Assembly: GCA_013423325.1 (NCBI GenBank)
Contig: BLJB01000060.1
Location: 1-64,000 of the forward strand
Length of the DNA: 64,000 nt
Reading direction: 5' to 3'
Source of the DNA: Usnea hakonensis
Taxonomy: Eukaryota > Ascomycota > Lecanoromycetes > Lecanorales > Parmeliaceae
In this document: positions 12,328-23,944 of the stretch, in pieces
Position numbering within the stretch: position 1 is the stretch's first letter
Layout: each line of letters starts with the position of its first letter
Made by a program: the position numbers and the translations under genes
The notes under the pieces: model-generated
Told to the model about the DNA's origin: nothing
What the model saw: only the letters and a program-made list of their open reading frames with translations
The model's database searches: none

Positions 12328-15300
12328 ATGTCTTGGGCGGACTCCTCCCCCGGCATGCAGGCCGGGAAGGTGCCAGTCAATGGCCACGACCCAGAAGAAG
12401 AAAGTCCCCAGTATCCAAGACCTCCTGACAAGAGGAAGAAGATTGTGGTTGTCGGTCTGGGAATGGTGGGCATTGCCTTCATGTGAGTCGACCAGCTTTG
12501 CAGACGACAGAGCTGCTTGGTAACCAGGCCGCAAGCTGACGCATGCTGTCGACAGTGAGAAGTTACTCAAGATGGATGCCAAGAGGAGGGAGTACGACGT
12601 TGTGGTCATAGGAGAGGAATCGCATTTGGCGTACAACCGTGTCGGCTTGACCAGCTTCTTCCAGCACCGGAAGGCAGAGAACCTATATCTTAACCCTCGA
12701 GAATGGGTATGTGGCACACCTGGACCTCATAATCCATTGCTTGCTGATACTTGCGTTCCCTCAGTATTCTGGTTTGCCAGAAGGCTCTCTGAACTACCAC
12801 CTGAACACACGAGTGATCGAAATCCATCCCTCAGACAAAATTGTCTCAACCTCGACGGGCGAGACCGTTCCGTATGATATACTCGTTCTCGCTACCGGCT
12901 CTGACGCTCTTCTGCCACAGCACACGCCTGGTCATGATGCAAAGGGAGTCTTCGTCTATCGCACAATCGAAGACTTGGAAAAGCTCATCCGCTATTCAGA
13001 GGTGTGCAAAGGCGCTACGGGTGCCGTGGTAGGTGGCGGGTTGCTCGGACTGGAAGCAGCAAAGGCCATGATGGATCTCGAATGCTTTAGTAAAGTCAAG
13101 CTCATCGAGCGTAATCGCTGGGTTCTTAGTCGGCAGTTGGATAATGACGCTGGCAGCATGGTCGTAGACCTTGTGCGAAAATTGGGATTAGATGTGCTTC
13201 TCGGGAAACGGGTCGGCAAGATTGAAGTCGACGAGGACAACGCCGTCAAGGGAGTGCTCTTTGAAGATGGAGAACGTATGAGCTGCAAGTGTCTCATGTT
13301 CGGAATTGGCATCAAGGCTCGAGACGAGCTCGCCAGAAGAGCAGGCATCAAATGTGCCGACAGAGGTGGTGGAATAGTCATTGATCCAAGCCTTATGACG
13401 AGCCAAGAGGGCATCTATGCTATTGGAGAATGCGCCAGCTGGGAAAGTCAGACTTTCGGCTTGATCGCTCCTGGCATTGAAATGGCTGAAGTCCTTGCTT
13501 TCAATATGACTCAAGCGAAGGTTCATGCCACGAGGAAGTTTAAGAGACCGGACCTTAGCACGAAGCTCAAACTGCTAGGTGTAGAAGTGGCCAGCTTTGG
13601 GGATTTCTTTGCCGACAGAGACGGACCTAAAAATTTACCTGTCAAGAGACATGGCGCAAGAAAAGAGGAGAAGAATGGGGTCCAAGTGCAGGAGGAACAA
13701 GTCAAGGACATTACTGATGGACCACCTCCACCCCCTGTGAAAGCTCTGACTTACAAAGACCCTTTTCAAGCGATCTACAAAAAGTACCTTTTTACGTTGG
13801 ACGGTAAGCATCTCTTGGGAGGCATGATGATTGGTGACACCAAAGATTACGTCAAGTTGGTACCAATGGTCAAGAATCAAACAACGTTGGAAGTCCCTCC
13901 CAGCGAATTCATCTTGGGAGTTGCCAAGGAAGGAGAAGACGATGGAAACGATTTGATGGACGACACGCAAATCTGCTCGTGCCATAATGTCACCAAGGGA
14001 GATGTGACAAAGGTTGTCAAAGACGGATCATGCAAAAGTATCGGAGACGTGAAATCGTGTACGAAGGCTGGCACAGGCTGTGGTGGCTGCATGCCTCTTG
14101 TGCAGACGATTTTCAACACTCAAATGAAGGCTCAAGGAACAGAGGTCTTGAACCATCTCTGCCCTCACTTCAAACACTCGCGAGCCGACCTATTCCACAT
14201 TATTAGCGTCAGAAAGCTGAAAGAATTTCCAGAGGTCATGAAGGAATGTGGTACAGATCCAGGCTCTCTAGGATGCGAAGCGTGCAAGCCAGCCATCGGT
14301 TCCATCCTCGCCTCCCTCTACAATCAGCACGTTATGGACAAGCCTTTGCATGGCCTCCAGGACACCAATGATCGATATCTCGGCAACATCCAGCGGAACG
14401 GCACCTACTCCGTTATCCCTCGAGTAGCAGCCGGTGAGATCACCCCGGAAAAGCTCATTATCATTGGCACTGTTGCCAAGAAATATGGACTCTACTGCAA
14501 AATCACTGGTGGCCAACGTATCGATATGTTCGGTGCCAAAAAGGAAGACCTGATCGATATCTGGACCGAACTTGTCAACGGCGGCATGGAATCAGGTCAC
14601 GCTTACGCCAAGTCTCTCCGAACCGTCAAGTCGTGTGTCGGGACCACGTGGTGCCGCTTTGGCATTGGTGACAGTGTAGGTATGGCTGTTCGGCTCGAAG
14701 AACGCTACAAATCGATTCGCTCGCCACACAAGATGAAAGGCGGCGTCTCCGGCTGTGTGCGTGAATGTGCCGAAGCCCAAAACAAAGACTTTGGCCTTAT
14801 CGCCACGGAAAAGGGCTTCAACGTCTTCGTCGGCGGTAACGGTGGAGCAAAGCCCCGCCACAGCGAGCTCCTAGCCAAAGACGTTCCCCCAGATGATGTC
14901 GTCCCCATACTTGACCGCTACCTGATGTTCTACATGCGCACGGCAGACAAGCTCCAACGTACGGCGCGCTGGATCGAGCAACTGCCCGGTGGCATCAATT
15001 ACCTCCGCCAAGTCGTCCTCGAGGACAAACTCGGCCTCGCAGCCGAGCTCGAAGCGCAAATGAACCAGCTCGTCGGCACATTCTTCGACGAATGGTCCGC
15101 CGCCGTCACGGACCCCGTCCGCCGCTCCCACTTCCAGCAATTCGCCAACACACCCGAGACCCTCTCCGTCGTCGACCAAGTCTCCGAACGCGGCCAACAA
15201 CGCCCCGCCTACTGGCCCAAAGCCAGCACCACCGAGGACTTCCGCGGCACGGCCTGGACCAGCCTCGCGTGGCAGCCCATCGTCGAGAGCAAACACTTCG

Positions 15301-15818
15301 TCGACACCCCCACCGGCAGCAGCAAGGCCGTCAAACGCGGCGACACGCAGCTCGCCGTCTTCAAGATCAAAGGCCACTGGTACGCCACGCAGCAAATGTG
15401 CCCGCACAAGCGCACCTTCGCCCTCAGCGAGGGCCTCATCGGCGACGACATCCCCGCCGACAAACTCTGGGTCTCCTGCCCCTTCCACAAGCGCAACTTC
15501 ACCCTCAACGGCGCCGACGCGGGGAAATGCGCCAATGACGCCGCCGTCAGCATCGCGACGTTCCCGGTCGAAGCGCGTGACGACGGCTGGGTGTATCTCA
15601 AGTTGCCCCCCGTGGAGGAGTTGGATGCGAGGCTGGGGACGGGCAAGTGGAAGGTGCACAAGGGGGAGGGCAGCGAGCCGTTTGGGAAATTGGATGAGAA
15701 GCTCAAGGGGATGAAGGGGAGGAAAGTGTTTAAGGATAGCCATTTCAAGGATGGGGCCGGAGAGGTTAAGGCTGCGAGGGAGATTACGGCGGGGGGAAAT
15801 GGGGGGATTGAGTGGTAG
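12328..15818 (+). CDS. niiA: Assimilatory nitrite reductase, NAD(P)H, with Rieske tail
   Basis: Six-electron reduction of nitrite to ammonium, the step after niaD. Exons 12328-12482, 12556-12706 and 12765-15818 give 1119 residues, close to other fungal enzymes. Visible: FAD motif VVVGLGMVG in exon 1; NAD(P) motif AVVGGGLLGLEAA; BFD-type [2Fe-2S] cysteines (ICSC, GCGGC); a second cysteine cluster; sirohaem/[4Fe-4S] ligands as CX5C (CVGTTWC) and CX3C (CVREC); and a C-terminal Rieske domain with CPH and CPFH. Splices restore AFIEKLLK and REWYSGLP. It shares its promoter region with niaD. Base composition changes along the gene: a 60-base sample is 47% GC at 13081 and 63% at 15001, which produces long antisense open frames under the Rieske end. 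Confidence 0.97.
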
Positions 15819-16543
15819 ATGGGACTTGTTTGTATAAAATGGGCTTGGTTTTTTTTTTTTTGTAGATGCATGTAACGAAAACGGGATTAGGAATACAGTG
15901 GCTGCTCTTTCTTCGTTCTTCCAACACACGGGTGTGAAGGTGAATTATTTCTAGGAGCAGAGATGATTGACCTGCTGTTGGGATGGAGTGATGGCGAAAA
16001 GAAAGAAAGAAGATACTCCTCAATACAACATCTCTTTTACGAAAGAAGGAGCCGCTCTATTAAAGTCAAGGCGAACATTGACGTTCAAACCACACTCATT
16101 GCATCGACGAGCTTGGGACAGGTTTCTAATAAATCTGCTTCTGGGATTCTAATTTGTCTAAGGCAAGGTACCCTCTTCTCTCTTCTCGCCTAAGAAGCCC
16201 TTCCTCTCAACTTTTCGCTCCCCCTTCGAATCAAAAAAAAGATCGCTACCCCCGCAAGCATGTACAAAAGAGGGATCTGACAATGATCCCCGAAGAAAGC
16301 GCCCCTCGCTATGCAGACATCATACCCCTATTCGGGGTAGGTAGGTAGAAGTAACCATGCCGATCATACTTGGATATCCTGGTCAAGTAGGGAGCAAACA
16401 AAAACATTTGGTATCTCGCAGTTGTAAGACTTCAGACAGGAGAAGGAAAGACTTGAAGAATCTTTGGAAGGCTGCACACGGAGTTGGTGTCTCGATGATG
16501 TGGCGTGGATCAGTACTGCATCGACTGTGCGGCCTTGCTGAGG
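15819..16543. other. Convergent 3' spacer, niiA to FHA gene
   Basis: Nothing supportable as a gene. A 12-nt T run lies about 30 bases after the niiA stop. Open frames here are short, low-complexity and lack homology features. Confidence 0.6.
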
Positions 16544-18177
16544 CTACTTTGGCTTTCGCCAGTAATATTGCTTTGTCCGTCAGCACATGTCTGCTCTCAG
16601 ACATTGCAGCCAAGCTCAATTTTGCGGCAGCATACCTTATGACTCTTCCTACAATTTCTCAGTCCCCTCCCTCCCATTCCTTCCACTACTTCCCGTCGGC
16701 TTCTATCCGCATCTGCCTCTGGGACGTAGTAATATTCGCTCTCAAGGCACTTTCCAGCCGCGTCCTTGCCTTCACGCTCTACTGTTCCAATGCAACGCGT
16801 ACGGTCCAGCATTGCCTTTAATGCCTCCCCCGTCAACGAAGCGTCTTTTAGAGCTGCAGGCAGATTATTCACGAGAGTGGAGAGTGGGGTGGACTGAAGA
16901 CGGGAATATGCCAGTTGGTTGATCACATGGTGAGTAATGTCGGTCCCTGCTTCATCTTCACGATCCTGAGAGTCAGAAACGTCGAGATGGGCGTTTTGGC
17001 GACGACGCTTGGGTGAGAGGCCAGCTCGGCTTAAGCGTTGGGGCGATATGCTAGATTCTTTGAGGGGGTTTAGAGGATAGCGATTGGGAGATGAATTGGT
17101 GGTGAAATGTTCCATACGAGCTCCAAGGTTGGCGCCGAAAGGACCGAAGGAAGATACAATAGGGTCGTTCTCTTCGTCATTATCATCGTAGAATCCATCA
17201 GGGTTGGGGGATGCTTCCAAAAGAGCAACTGGCTGTGACGCCACTTGTGTAGACTGTGTAGCTTGTGTATTACCCCCTGGCAAAATGCTCTTGTCTTCGT
17301 CCAATGGCTCGTCCTCGTATACTTGCACAGGTACAGGTATGGGAGGATCCGAAGCAAAATGTCCGGATGGTTGAGCATGTACGGCTTGCACAGCAGGCGA
17401 GGGGGATACCGGGGACTGCAACCTAAGTGACTGGCGGAGCGGACTTGTATCGAGAGGCCCATTACGTGCTGCAGCTGTCGAGTTGCGCTGAGGAGAGTTT
17501 TCAGAGTCCCATCTTGAGTGTGCCGAGTCTGAATCTGTTGGGGTTGAAATCTTATTCTCGTGCTTCGGCCACGACAGTAACACTCGAGCATCTTGTACAT
17601 CTACCATGATGTCCGCATTCTCAGTCTCGGAGGTAAACGTATCTCCTTTCATGAGCTCCCATGCCTTTCCTTGGCAATGCACTTTTACGCCGTTCCAACC
17701 TCTGCATTCGACCTGTACTTTGTTGGGAGCTGGGGGGTTAGAGGCTATAAAGACTGCGCTGACGTGGATACGGGAGATCAATTTGTTGGTAGAGAGCTGG
17801 TAGTGGGAGGAGTTGCTCGATCTGCCCATGAGTGTTGGCTCACCATGCCCAGACAGCTCTATGGATGGTACAGTGGCTAAGGGAGCCCGTTCAGAAACTG
17901 CAGAATAAGTTCGAGCAAGTCCTGAGCGACGCGTACGGAGTGAGCGAGGCGGAGAAGAAGAAGGGATGACGGTGGTGGAAGATGGGATAGGTGTGGGATA
18001 TTGGCGCTCCCTATTTCCCAACTTTGCGGGAGACGCGTGAGCCAGGCGCTTCATGGGCCGAGGTAGTGCTGGCGAAGAGGAGAAAGGCTCGAATGCCGGC
18101 AGGAGAGAAGGCGCTGGCCGCTTGACACCAGCAACAGGAGAGACGGGCAGTGGGACATGCTGTGGAGAGACAGGCAT
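16544..18177 (-). CDS. FHA-domain protein, Tos4/Plm2 type
   Basis: Likely chromatin-associated FHA protein of the Tos4/Plm2 family, which binds phosphothreonine partners and modulates G1/S and stress transcription in yeast. Exons 18177-16636 and 16570-16544 give 522 residues. The last exon has only eight codons: splicing 16635-16571 changes a divergent end into KSHKQYYWRKPK, the conserved family ending. The FHA domain lies near residues 104-203, with GRS at 118-120 and SRIH at 135-138 as the phosphopeptide-binding residues. Residues 1-100 and 205-390 are Ser/Pro-rich and probably disordered. A conserved C-terminal block (helical, then a REVVEGM..LRNCRK segment) closes the protein. The family call rests on the FHA motif plus this C-terminal block. 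The exact orthologue is inferred. Confidence 0.8.
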
Positions 18178-18951
18178 TCTTGTTCTAAGTATGCAAGATG
18201 ATGCATAAACGCGAGGGAGAGAGCACTTTTTATAGTGGATGTAGTTGTGAATGCACCCAATTCTAGAGGGATCTGTACATGATCAATTAAGTGCAAGAGA
18301 GAGAGGATTAGGTTATGAGGAAGAGGAAGAAGCATGTGATTGGCAGGAAATGTCGAGGAAGTACATTGGTGAGAGGTTGGAAAGTGAAAGTGGAAGAGAA
18401 GGTGGTCTCTGACACGGTCAAGTTCCTTTGAATTGGCCTTGGCGCCGCTTGACTTTCTTTGGGAGAACGCGAGAGGGAGAGCACGCGCCAGTACTCTACT
18501 ACGAGAACCCCGCTCCACATAAGAGGTATCCACATCCACATATCACACATCCCAGTAAATCCGACGTTAGACCATTTGCAACATAACACGTTCATTGCGG
18601 AGATTGATCAAATCAAAAAATACGCATCAGGTTGCCCTCATCTACCTGAACACCAGTGCTGTAAATGCTTGCTGGACCTGCTTGAGGGGGTATGATGCTA
18701 TGCCTAACTCATTCCTGCCTTTCCCAACGCCCGCTGAAGAAGAACTATGCTCATTCGAGTCATGGAATGGGTCTTGACTGCCATATCTATCATGGCGCAC
18801 ATGAACTCCTCATCTATCGCTTTCGTTGAGAGTACAAAGCTTACGGGTACCACGGAGGTATTGGCCGGACTATCTCCTTTGAATAGCTTGTAACGGAAGA
18901 GACATCATTTAGCTTTGATGCCTTTCAACCGTGTTGCTCTCACCTTCTTTC
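18178..18951. other. Spacer upstream of FHA gene
   Basis: No gene supported. It holds the FHA gene promoter and the 3' flank of the coiled-coil gene. It is GAGA/CTCT-rich in 18290-18490. Open frames in it are short and overlap each other on both strands. Confidence 0.5.
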
Positions 18952-20104
18952 TCAATCCTCCTTGTCCTCACTCGTGCTGGCGTGACTCCCCAGATCGGCG
19001 TCGGTGTTGTCCGCCTCAAGTGGGGGAGCTGTTAAATTAGAGGGGGTGGCCGGGCTGTTGGTAGTAGCTGAGCTACTTTCACCGAGTTGCCGTTCTGCTC
19101 GTCGTCAGTGCCACAGGAGGTAAGAGTGGCCCTCCCACTTTGATTACCTAATTCCCTGATCCTCTGCTTCAACATCTGGTTCTCCCTCGTAAGCATCTGC
19201 GTCTCCGCCTGATAGAACGCACTATCATCGAAGGTTGACTGGCTCCTGCCTGCAAGACCCCAGTCCTCACCCGGTCCCTGCAAACCAGCCGAGACGGGGC
19301 GCAGGGAAGGCGATGCAGTGCGGCTGGGCGTTCTGGAGCGGCGTGAGGAATGCCGTGAAAGATCCATAGAGCTACGAAATGGCGAGCTTGGACGGGGATT
19401 ATTAAGGATAGACATGGAGGCGGATGGCGGGTTTGATGGAACGGCATATTGGTAGGGATAATTTGCTGAACGCTCGGAGGGTGGAGTGGTGTCATCGAGT
19501 GCTGTTGAGCTACTGAGGGGTGTATGTGAAGATTGTTGCTGGATTGCTTGTAGTTGTGCTTGTTGGTGACGTATCATTTCTAGCAGACGGTTCTGATGTA
19601 CGCAGCAGCATCAGTAAAGCAAGCACATATACGTCCAATGAAGGGTATTCCGAGATGTCTGCTTACCACCTGAGCCTCCTGTTCCGCCTCCAATTCCTGA
19701 TGTAATTCGCCTAAGCTTGGTGCTCTATCTCGATGAGCTCCCATGGTTGGACTCCCAATCCCCTGAGGACTGGCTGAACGAAAAGGGAGGTTTGTGGCCT
19801 GATACGAGTGGCCCCTCAAATCACCAACTTGCAATTCTCCAGGTCCAGGTAGCGTTGGGTCGTATGAGCCTAAAAAAGCATTTGAGCGTCTCCTCTCACG
19901 CTCACTCCGGCTGACTTGCGGTGATGGGCGCCCGCGGTTCGAGCTTATGGAAGAGTGGCGGGATTCCTCATTCTGAAAGCCTGCATTGATAGTCGCTGCA
20001 GCGGCAAGAGACGAGCTTGAGGCGTGACGGGAGGGCGAGTGGGTCCCGTTGCTGTACGGGCGTGAGGATGAAAAGGATTGAGTTATAGAATCGATATCCG
20101 GCAT
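18952..20104 (-). CDS. Unrecognised Ser-rich coiled-coil protein
   Basis: Function unknown. Exons 20104-19667, 19592-19148 and 19094-18952 give 341 residues. I chose the ATG at 20104 because the longer open frame lacks an upstream ATG. Two introns are supported by frame and sequence logic: the first joins a Glu/Gln-rich helix across EAQV|NRLLEM, and the second (GTAATC...GAGCAG, 53 nt) restores a continuous IRELERQL heptad-like helix and shifts into the frame ending DKED. Visible: a disordered Ser/Arg-rich N terminus, a coiled coil around residues 130-165, a second Ser/Arg/Pro-rich stretch, and a second coiled coil (QAETQMLTRENQMLKQRIREL) before a short acidic tail. No catalytic motif, signal peptide or membrane span is seen. 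It lies head-to-tail with the FHA and PH genes. Confidence 0.7.
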
Positions 20105-20515
20105 TATAAGAATGAGTCTTATGATAGGAATGCTTTGCAAGAGCGAGTTATACTCCCTAAAATAACGAGACCGTAGAATGAAAGTGAGGTTTCCAAATCC
20201 CGATACAGCTCATCATGCCACCAAAAAATAACAGCCCGAAGTTATTCCGACGGATTAACCGCACAGTACACACGGGTATAGGTTTTGAAATGTCTTAATT
20301 TGGGAATCTAATCCATGGGTATCTTATTTCTGCAAGCGTCTATCAACCTTTTGGTTCTCTCTGTATAGAGTTCCATCCTTTTAATCAGAACTCCCAAACG
20401 ACCCCCGCTAAAAACCGAAGTATTTGAAGACGAAGCATAAAAATTCATCAATACGTCTGAGACCAGCACAGCTTGGGTGGCAAAGTAGAATTGGTGAATA
20501 TTCGGGCGTGTAAAA
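20105..20515. other. Spacer between PH gene and coiled-coil gene
   Basis: 411 bases with no gene. It is AT-richer than the flanking coding sequence. It would contain the coiled-coil gene promoter and the PH gene 3' end. Confidence 0.5.
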
Positions 20516-23464
20516 TCAAACAGAACCCAAATCAATAAATGTCCGCTGAGGTCCTCCCCCATAAGCTGGGTTCCATGGTCCATCAAGCGATCCTCGAAAC
20601 TTCCGGTCCGAAACCTTGATCGGGGGGATGAAAGGATGTGGGGCAGCTTCATCGAAGTAATTGGTCGCCGGAGAGACAACCGAGATCCTGCTCCTCGTTG
20701 GTAGGGGTGACACTGGCGGTGGCTCTCGACCAATGCGTGGTGAGCTCTTGCGAGTGCCAAGCTGTGGCCGTTGCTCTAAAGGCGGCGGTGGAAGCTTGCG
20801 GATAGGTCGGGGGGGCGAGGGCAAAGCCTCCGTGAGTGGTGGTGATTTATCTCCCCAGTCAAGGGTGGTCTTCGTGGCGACTTGAGGTGGAGCCACTTTT
20901 GTTGAATCGGCCAACGTAGATTCTTGTTTGTTGGAATGCTGGATCAAGCATAATTGGAGCGGCGCTTCAGCCTTAGGTACAATAGGTGTCAATGAATCCC
21001 CTTGAGACATAATAGGATTGCATGGTGACCCATCAGCTGCTGGTTCGTGTGACGGAGATTTGGGAGGGGATGACTGAGTCAACTTCTGCACCGAAGGCCC
21101 CGCATCAGGCATAATAGGCAGAGCTTCTTTCGGTGGAGGGAGAGAAAAGTCAATTCGTGATGAACCCGCCTTTGGCTCAATTATTGTTGGTGGTGGCGAT
21201 GATGGCTGAACAACTGAAGAAATGGGCGATGATGCCGCTGAAGGAAGAGCGAGCAGAGCCGTTGGTGGGGTCGGGGTTGTGGAGCTGGCTCGTGATTGTC
21301 CGGTATCTGGCAACGGGGCGAAAGGGGTTAATGGTGCTCTGGTAAAAGAGGATCGGGAAGAGAGGTTGGCTCCAGGGATTGCGGGCAAAGCAGTAGTCGG
21401 GGGTGGATGCGGCGATGGTGAGCCAGCCAGCTGGATTGGAGATACACCACGAGAGTATTCCAACGAGGAAAAACGACGAGAGAATGGACGGCCTCCCTCC
21501 GACGAAGATGGAGGACCGCTGGAGCCTGCCGAAGGTGGCGGAGTGCTCGTTGATGGGAGAAGGCCGACTGAGGCCCTTGGACTTGGTCTCTGGAGATGCT
21601 GGAATTCTCCTATGGTAGACCCAGGACTTCCAGTGATTTCCCCTTCCTCGCTAATGATAGGTGGAGAAGGGGATGCATGGATAAGGGATATCGGTGGAGT
21701 TTGCGGCTTTGACGCGGTGCCACATAATGCAGAAGAAGCATTGGAGGACGAATAACGCTTGCTAAAAGTTGGAACACTGAAGTTTGGTGCTGCAGGAGAT
21801 GGAGTGCGTTGTTGCTGTGGCGTATATTGCGAGACTCGGTGTGGTGACGGAAGCATTGAGGGGGAAATTGTCGGCTCTAGATGGACTTTGTTTAAAATTT
21901 TCGTCTGCTGCGCCGCGCTTTTGACAACTCTACTATACGAGGATGTTAATTGCCGTCTTTCGTTGAGCTTCGGTGCCCACTGAGGCATATCGGCATGAAG
22001 CATCACCGGCGAAGGAGCGGGCGACGAGTCTCTTGATGATGAAGTTGTCTTTCCCACTGTCGATGCATAGGACTGCCGTGGGCTTTCTCGCAACCTATCG
22101 AGATGGACTTGGTTTATAGACTCGGCTGTATTCGATGTGGTCCGAGAATCAATGGACTGTTGCGTAGCCATGGACTGCCTTTTGATAATACCAGGATCTA
22201 GCGTGTCAACAGCTTGCTTTGAGGAATCTGGCGAGGGAACACTGTGGCTGAGTCTGGTCGCAGGCAGTGAGACCGGAGCCTGAGAGAATCGGTGGGGATC
22301 TCTTTTTACCAGATATCGCTGGCTTGGTTTATGATGCAGCATTTGAATTGATTCTACTTCAGCTGGTTTCCGAAATTCATCAGGCCGATATATTCTACCA
22401 CCCATGGCTTGAATTTCTTTCCTTACTGCTATCATCCAGGAGCTCAAGTCTTCTGGACTTTCAAACACAAGGAGGAAGCTAGAAGTAGATCGCTTGATTT
22501 GACTTCGAAGACCCAGACTTTTGAACAATGACCTCGAAGCTTCCGTATCTAATGTCCCGTCCTCGTCGGCGATTTGAGATACTTGCAGGACATAAGGCTT
22601 GCCAGGAATAGCGTCGCTTGCAAAAGCGGCGGACTCTTTGCTCAAAGGCATGATTTTCTCGGGCAGTCTGTCATATGGTCCTTGGCCAGCATACTGCAAG
22701 AAGTAGCCGGAGGTGACCAATAGGAATATTTTTTCAGTCCAATCTCCCTTCGACAGCGCCTCTAGAGCGGTGGGTCTTTTCAGCCTCTTCTCTTTCGGTA
22801 ATCTCATCTCATTGAACTCTGGAGTGTAGGACTCGACTTTGTGATTCGAACTGCTATTCCTTTCAGCATTGAGACGCAATATGGCTTCTGCAGAGGTCGT
22901 AGGCACCCGTAACGTTACGTGCCTGACTGCTTGAGGATACGCTTGGAATAATGGAGGCGGATCCCAAGCGCTTGAGGTCTTGCTGGTAAGCTCTTTTTTG
23001 AAGGACGGTTTAGATCGGAGTACGGGTTTTGAGGCTCGATTCCGCAGTGGTCCAGTAGGGAGTTCGGTCTCTGGCAAATCTTTAGATTCTAGAGGGGTGG
23101 GCTCGGGACCACTTTTCTGCAGTTCAGGCGTGGCAGCAGTCATCGGTGCCGCTGCAGACTCGTCGCATTCCCATTGAACGCTCAATTTGTCTTGCACTTC
23201 CTCGGTTGCTAACGGCTTGGATTTGCTGAAAAGGCTAGAGAGCCCGAACCTAGAAGTTCGCCGCTTCAGATTTGGAGCAATAGAGCCTGGGACCATTGAA
23301 TCGTGTTTGTTCCGCTGACTGCCGCGCTTTGGGTTGAAGACGAGGTTTGCGAGGGTTGCATGATCAGACTGATGAGAAGGTTCGTCCATGTGAGGAGCTG
23401 ATCGAGGTGAGGACGAGAAGCCATTGTGCCGGGGTTCTTGATGAGTGTCTCTAAAAGATGTCAT
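20516..23464 (-). CDS. Large PH-domain protein, otherwise disordered
   Basis: Single exon, 982 residues, ATG at 23464. A PH domain is visible near residues 240-356: KGDWTEKIFLLVTSGYFLQY is a typical first strand pair, and SPEDLSSWMIAVRKEIQAMGG is the closing C-terminal helix with its invariant Trp. A PH domain suggests binding to phosphoinositides or to a small GTPase at a membrane or the cell cortex. The stretch around residues 64-82 is basic. The remaining 600 residues are Pro/Ser-rich with many PPP and SPP motifs, possibly SH3 or WW ligands. The extreme C terminus (GGPQRTFIDLGSV) looks conserved-type rather than random. I cannot name an orthologue. Confidence 0.85.
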   Translation of the reverse strand: MTSFRDTHQEPRHNGFSSSPRSAPHMDEPSHQSDHATLANLVFNPKRGSQRNKHDSMVPGSIAPNLKRRTSRFGLSSLFSKSKPLATEEVQDKLSVQWECDESAAAPMTAATPELQKSGPEPTPLESKDLPETELPTGPLRNRASKPVLRSKPSFKKELTSKTSSAWDPPPLFQAYPQAVRHVTLRVPTTSAEAILRLNAERNSSSNHKVESYTPEFNEMRLPKEKRLKRPTALEALSKGDWTEKIFLLVTSGYFLQYAGQGPYDRLPEKIMPLSKESAAFASDAIPGKPYVLQVSQIADEDGTLDTEASRSLFKSLGLRSQIKRSTSSFLLVFESPEDLSSWMIAVRKEIQAMGGRIYRPDEFRKPAEVESIQMLHHKPSQRYLVKRDPHRFSQAPVSLPATRLSHSVPSPDSSKQAVDTLDPGIIKRQSMATQQSIDSRTTSNTAESINQVHLDRLRESPRQSYASTVGKTTSSSRDSSPAPSPVMLHADMPQWAPKLNERRQLTSSYSRVVKSAAQQTKILNKVHLEPTISPSMLPSPHRVSQYTPQQQRTPSPAAPNFSVPTFSKRYSSSNASSALCGTASKPQTPPISLIHASPSPPIISEEGEITGSPGSTIGEFQHLQRPSPRASVGLLPSTSTPPPSAGSSGPPSSSEGGRPFSRRFSSLEYSRGVSPIQLAGSPSPHPPPTTALPAIPGANLSSRSSFTRAPLTPFAPLPDTGQSRASSTTPTPPTALLALPSAASSPISSVVQPSSPPPTIIEPKAGSSRIDFSLPPPKEALPIMPDAGPSVQKLTQSSPPKSPSHEPAADGSPCNPIMSQGDSLTPIVPKAEAPLQLCLIQHSNKQESTLADSTKVAPPQVATKTTLDWGDKSPPLTEALPSPPRPIRKLPPPPLEQRPQLGTRKSSPRIGREPPPVSPLPTRSRISVVSPATNYFDEAAPHPFIPPIKVSDRKFRGSLDGPWNPAYGGGPQRTFIDLGSV

Positions 23465-23913
23465 ATTTGGAATTGGTAAGGAGAGGAGAGCATGTGACGG
23501 GCTCGATGCGGGCTACCAGCGCCTGAAGCCGAAAAGAGAAAGGTTTGAAGTGGTTGAGGTCAATTGAGACACATCTCGCACATGATGCCGGAATGTATTT
23601 CATGAGACAAGTGTTGGGATGAAATGACGTGTTAGGATTTTTATCGATAGCGTTCCCAGGCCGACTTGGATCCTTGTCAATTATCAAAACCCAAGAGCAT
23701 TGGAGAACTAGAATCGACTTTCAATTGTCATTACTGGCTTGACATTATTGGATTGAGGTTGGAGAGATGACAAGACTGAGTGGAGAATAGGGCATTTCAG
23801 CTGGAACCAACAATTATAGGGAAAGAGCGTGTTGGCTGGCGATTCAACACACCATTTGTCGATAGCACGCGGTGAACATCGTTTCATGAGGCAAGAAGAA
23901 GAAGAAGAAGAAG

Positions 23914-23944
<31 letters not shown>

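Noticed and set aside
14871..15929. 352-codon minus-strand open frame opposite niiA, plus overlapping 220-codon and 148-codon frames
   Set aside because: Produced by GC-rich third codon positions of the Rieske-end coding strand. No domain motif, and niiA is certain on the plus strand.
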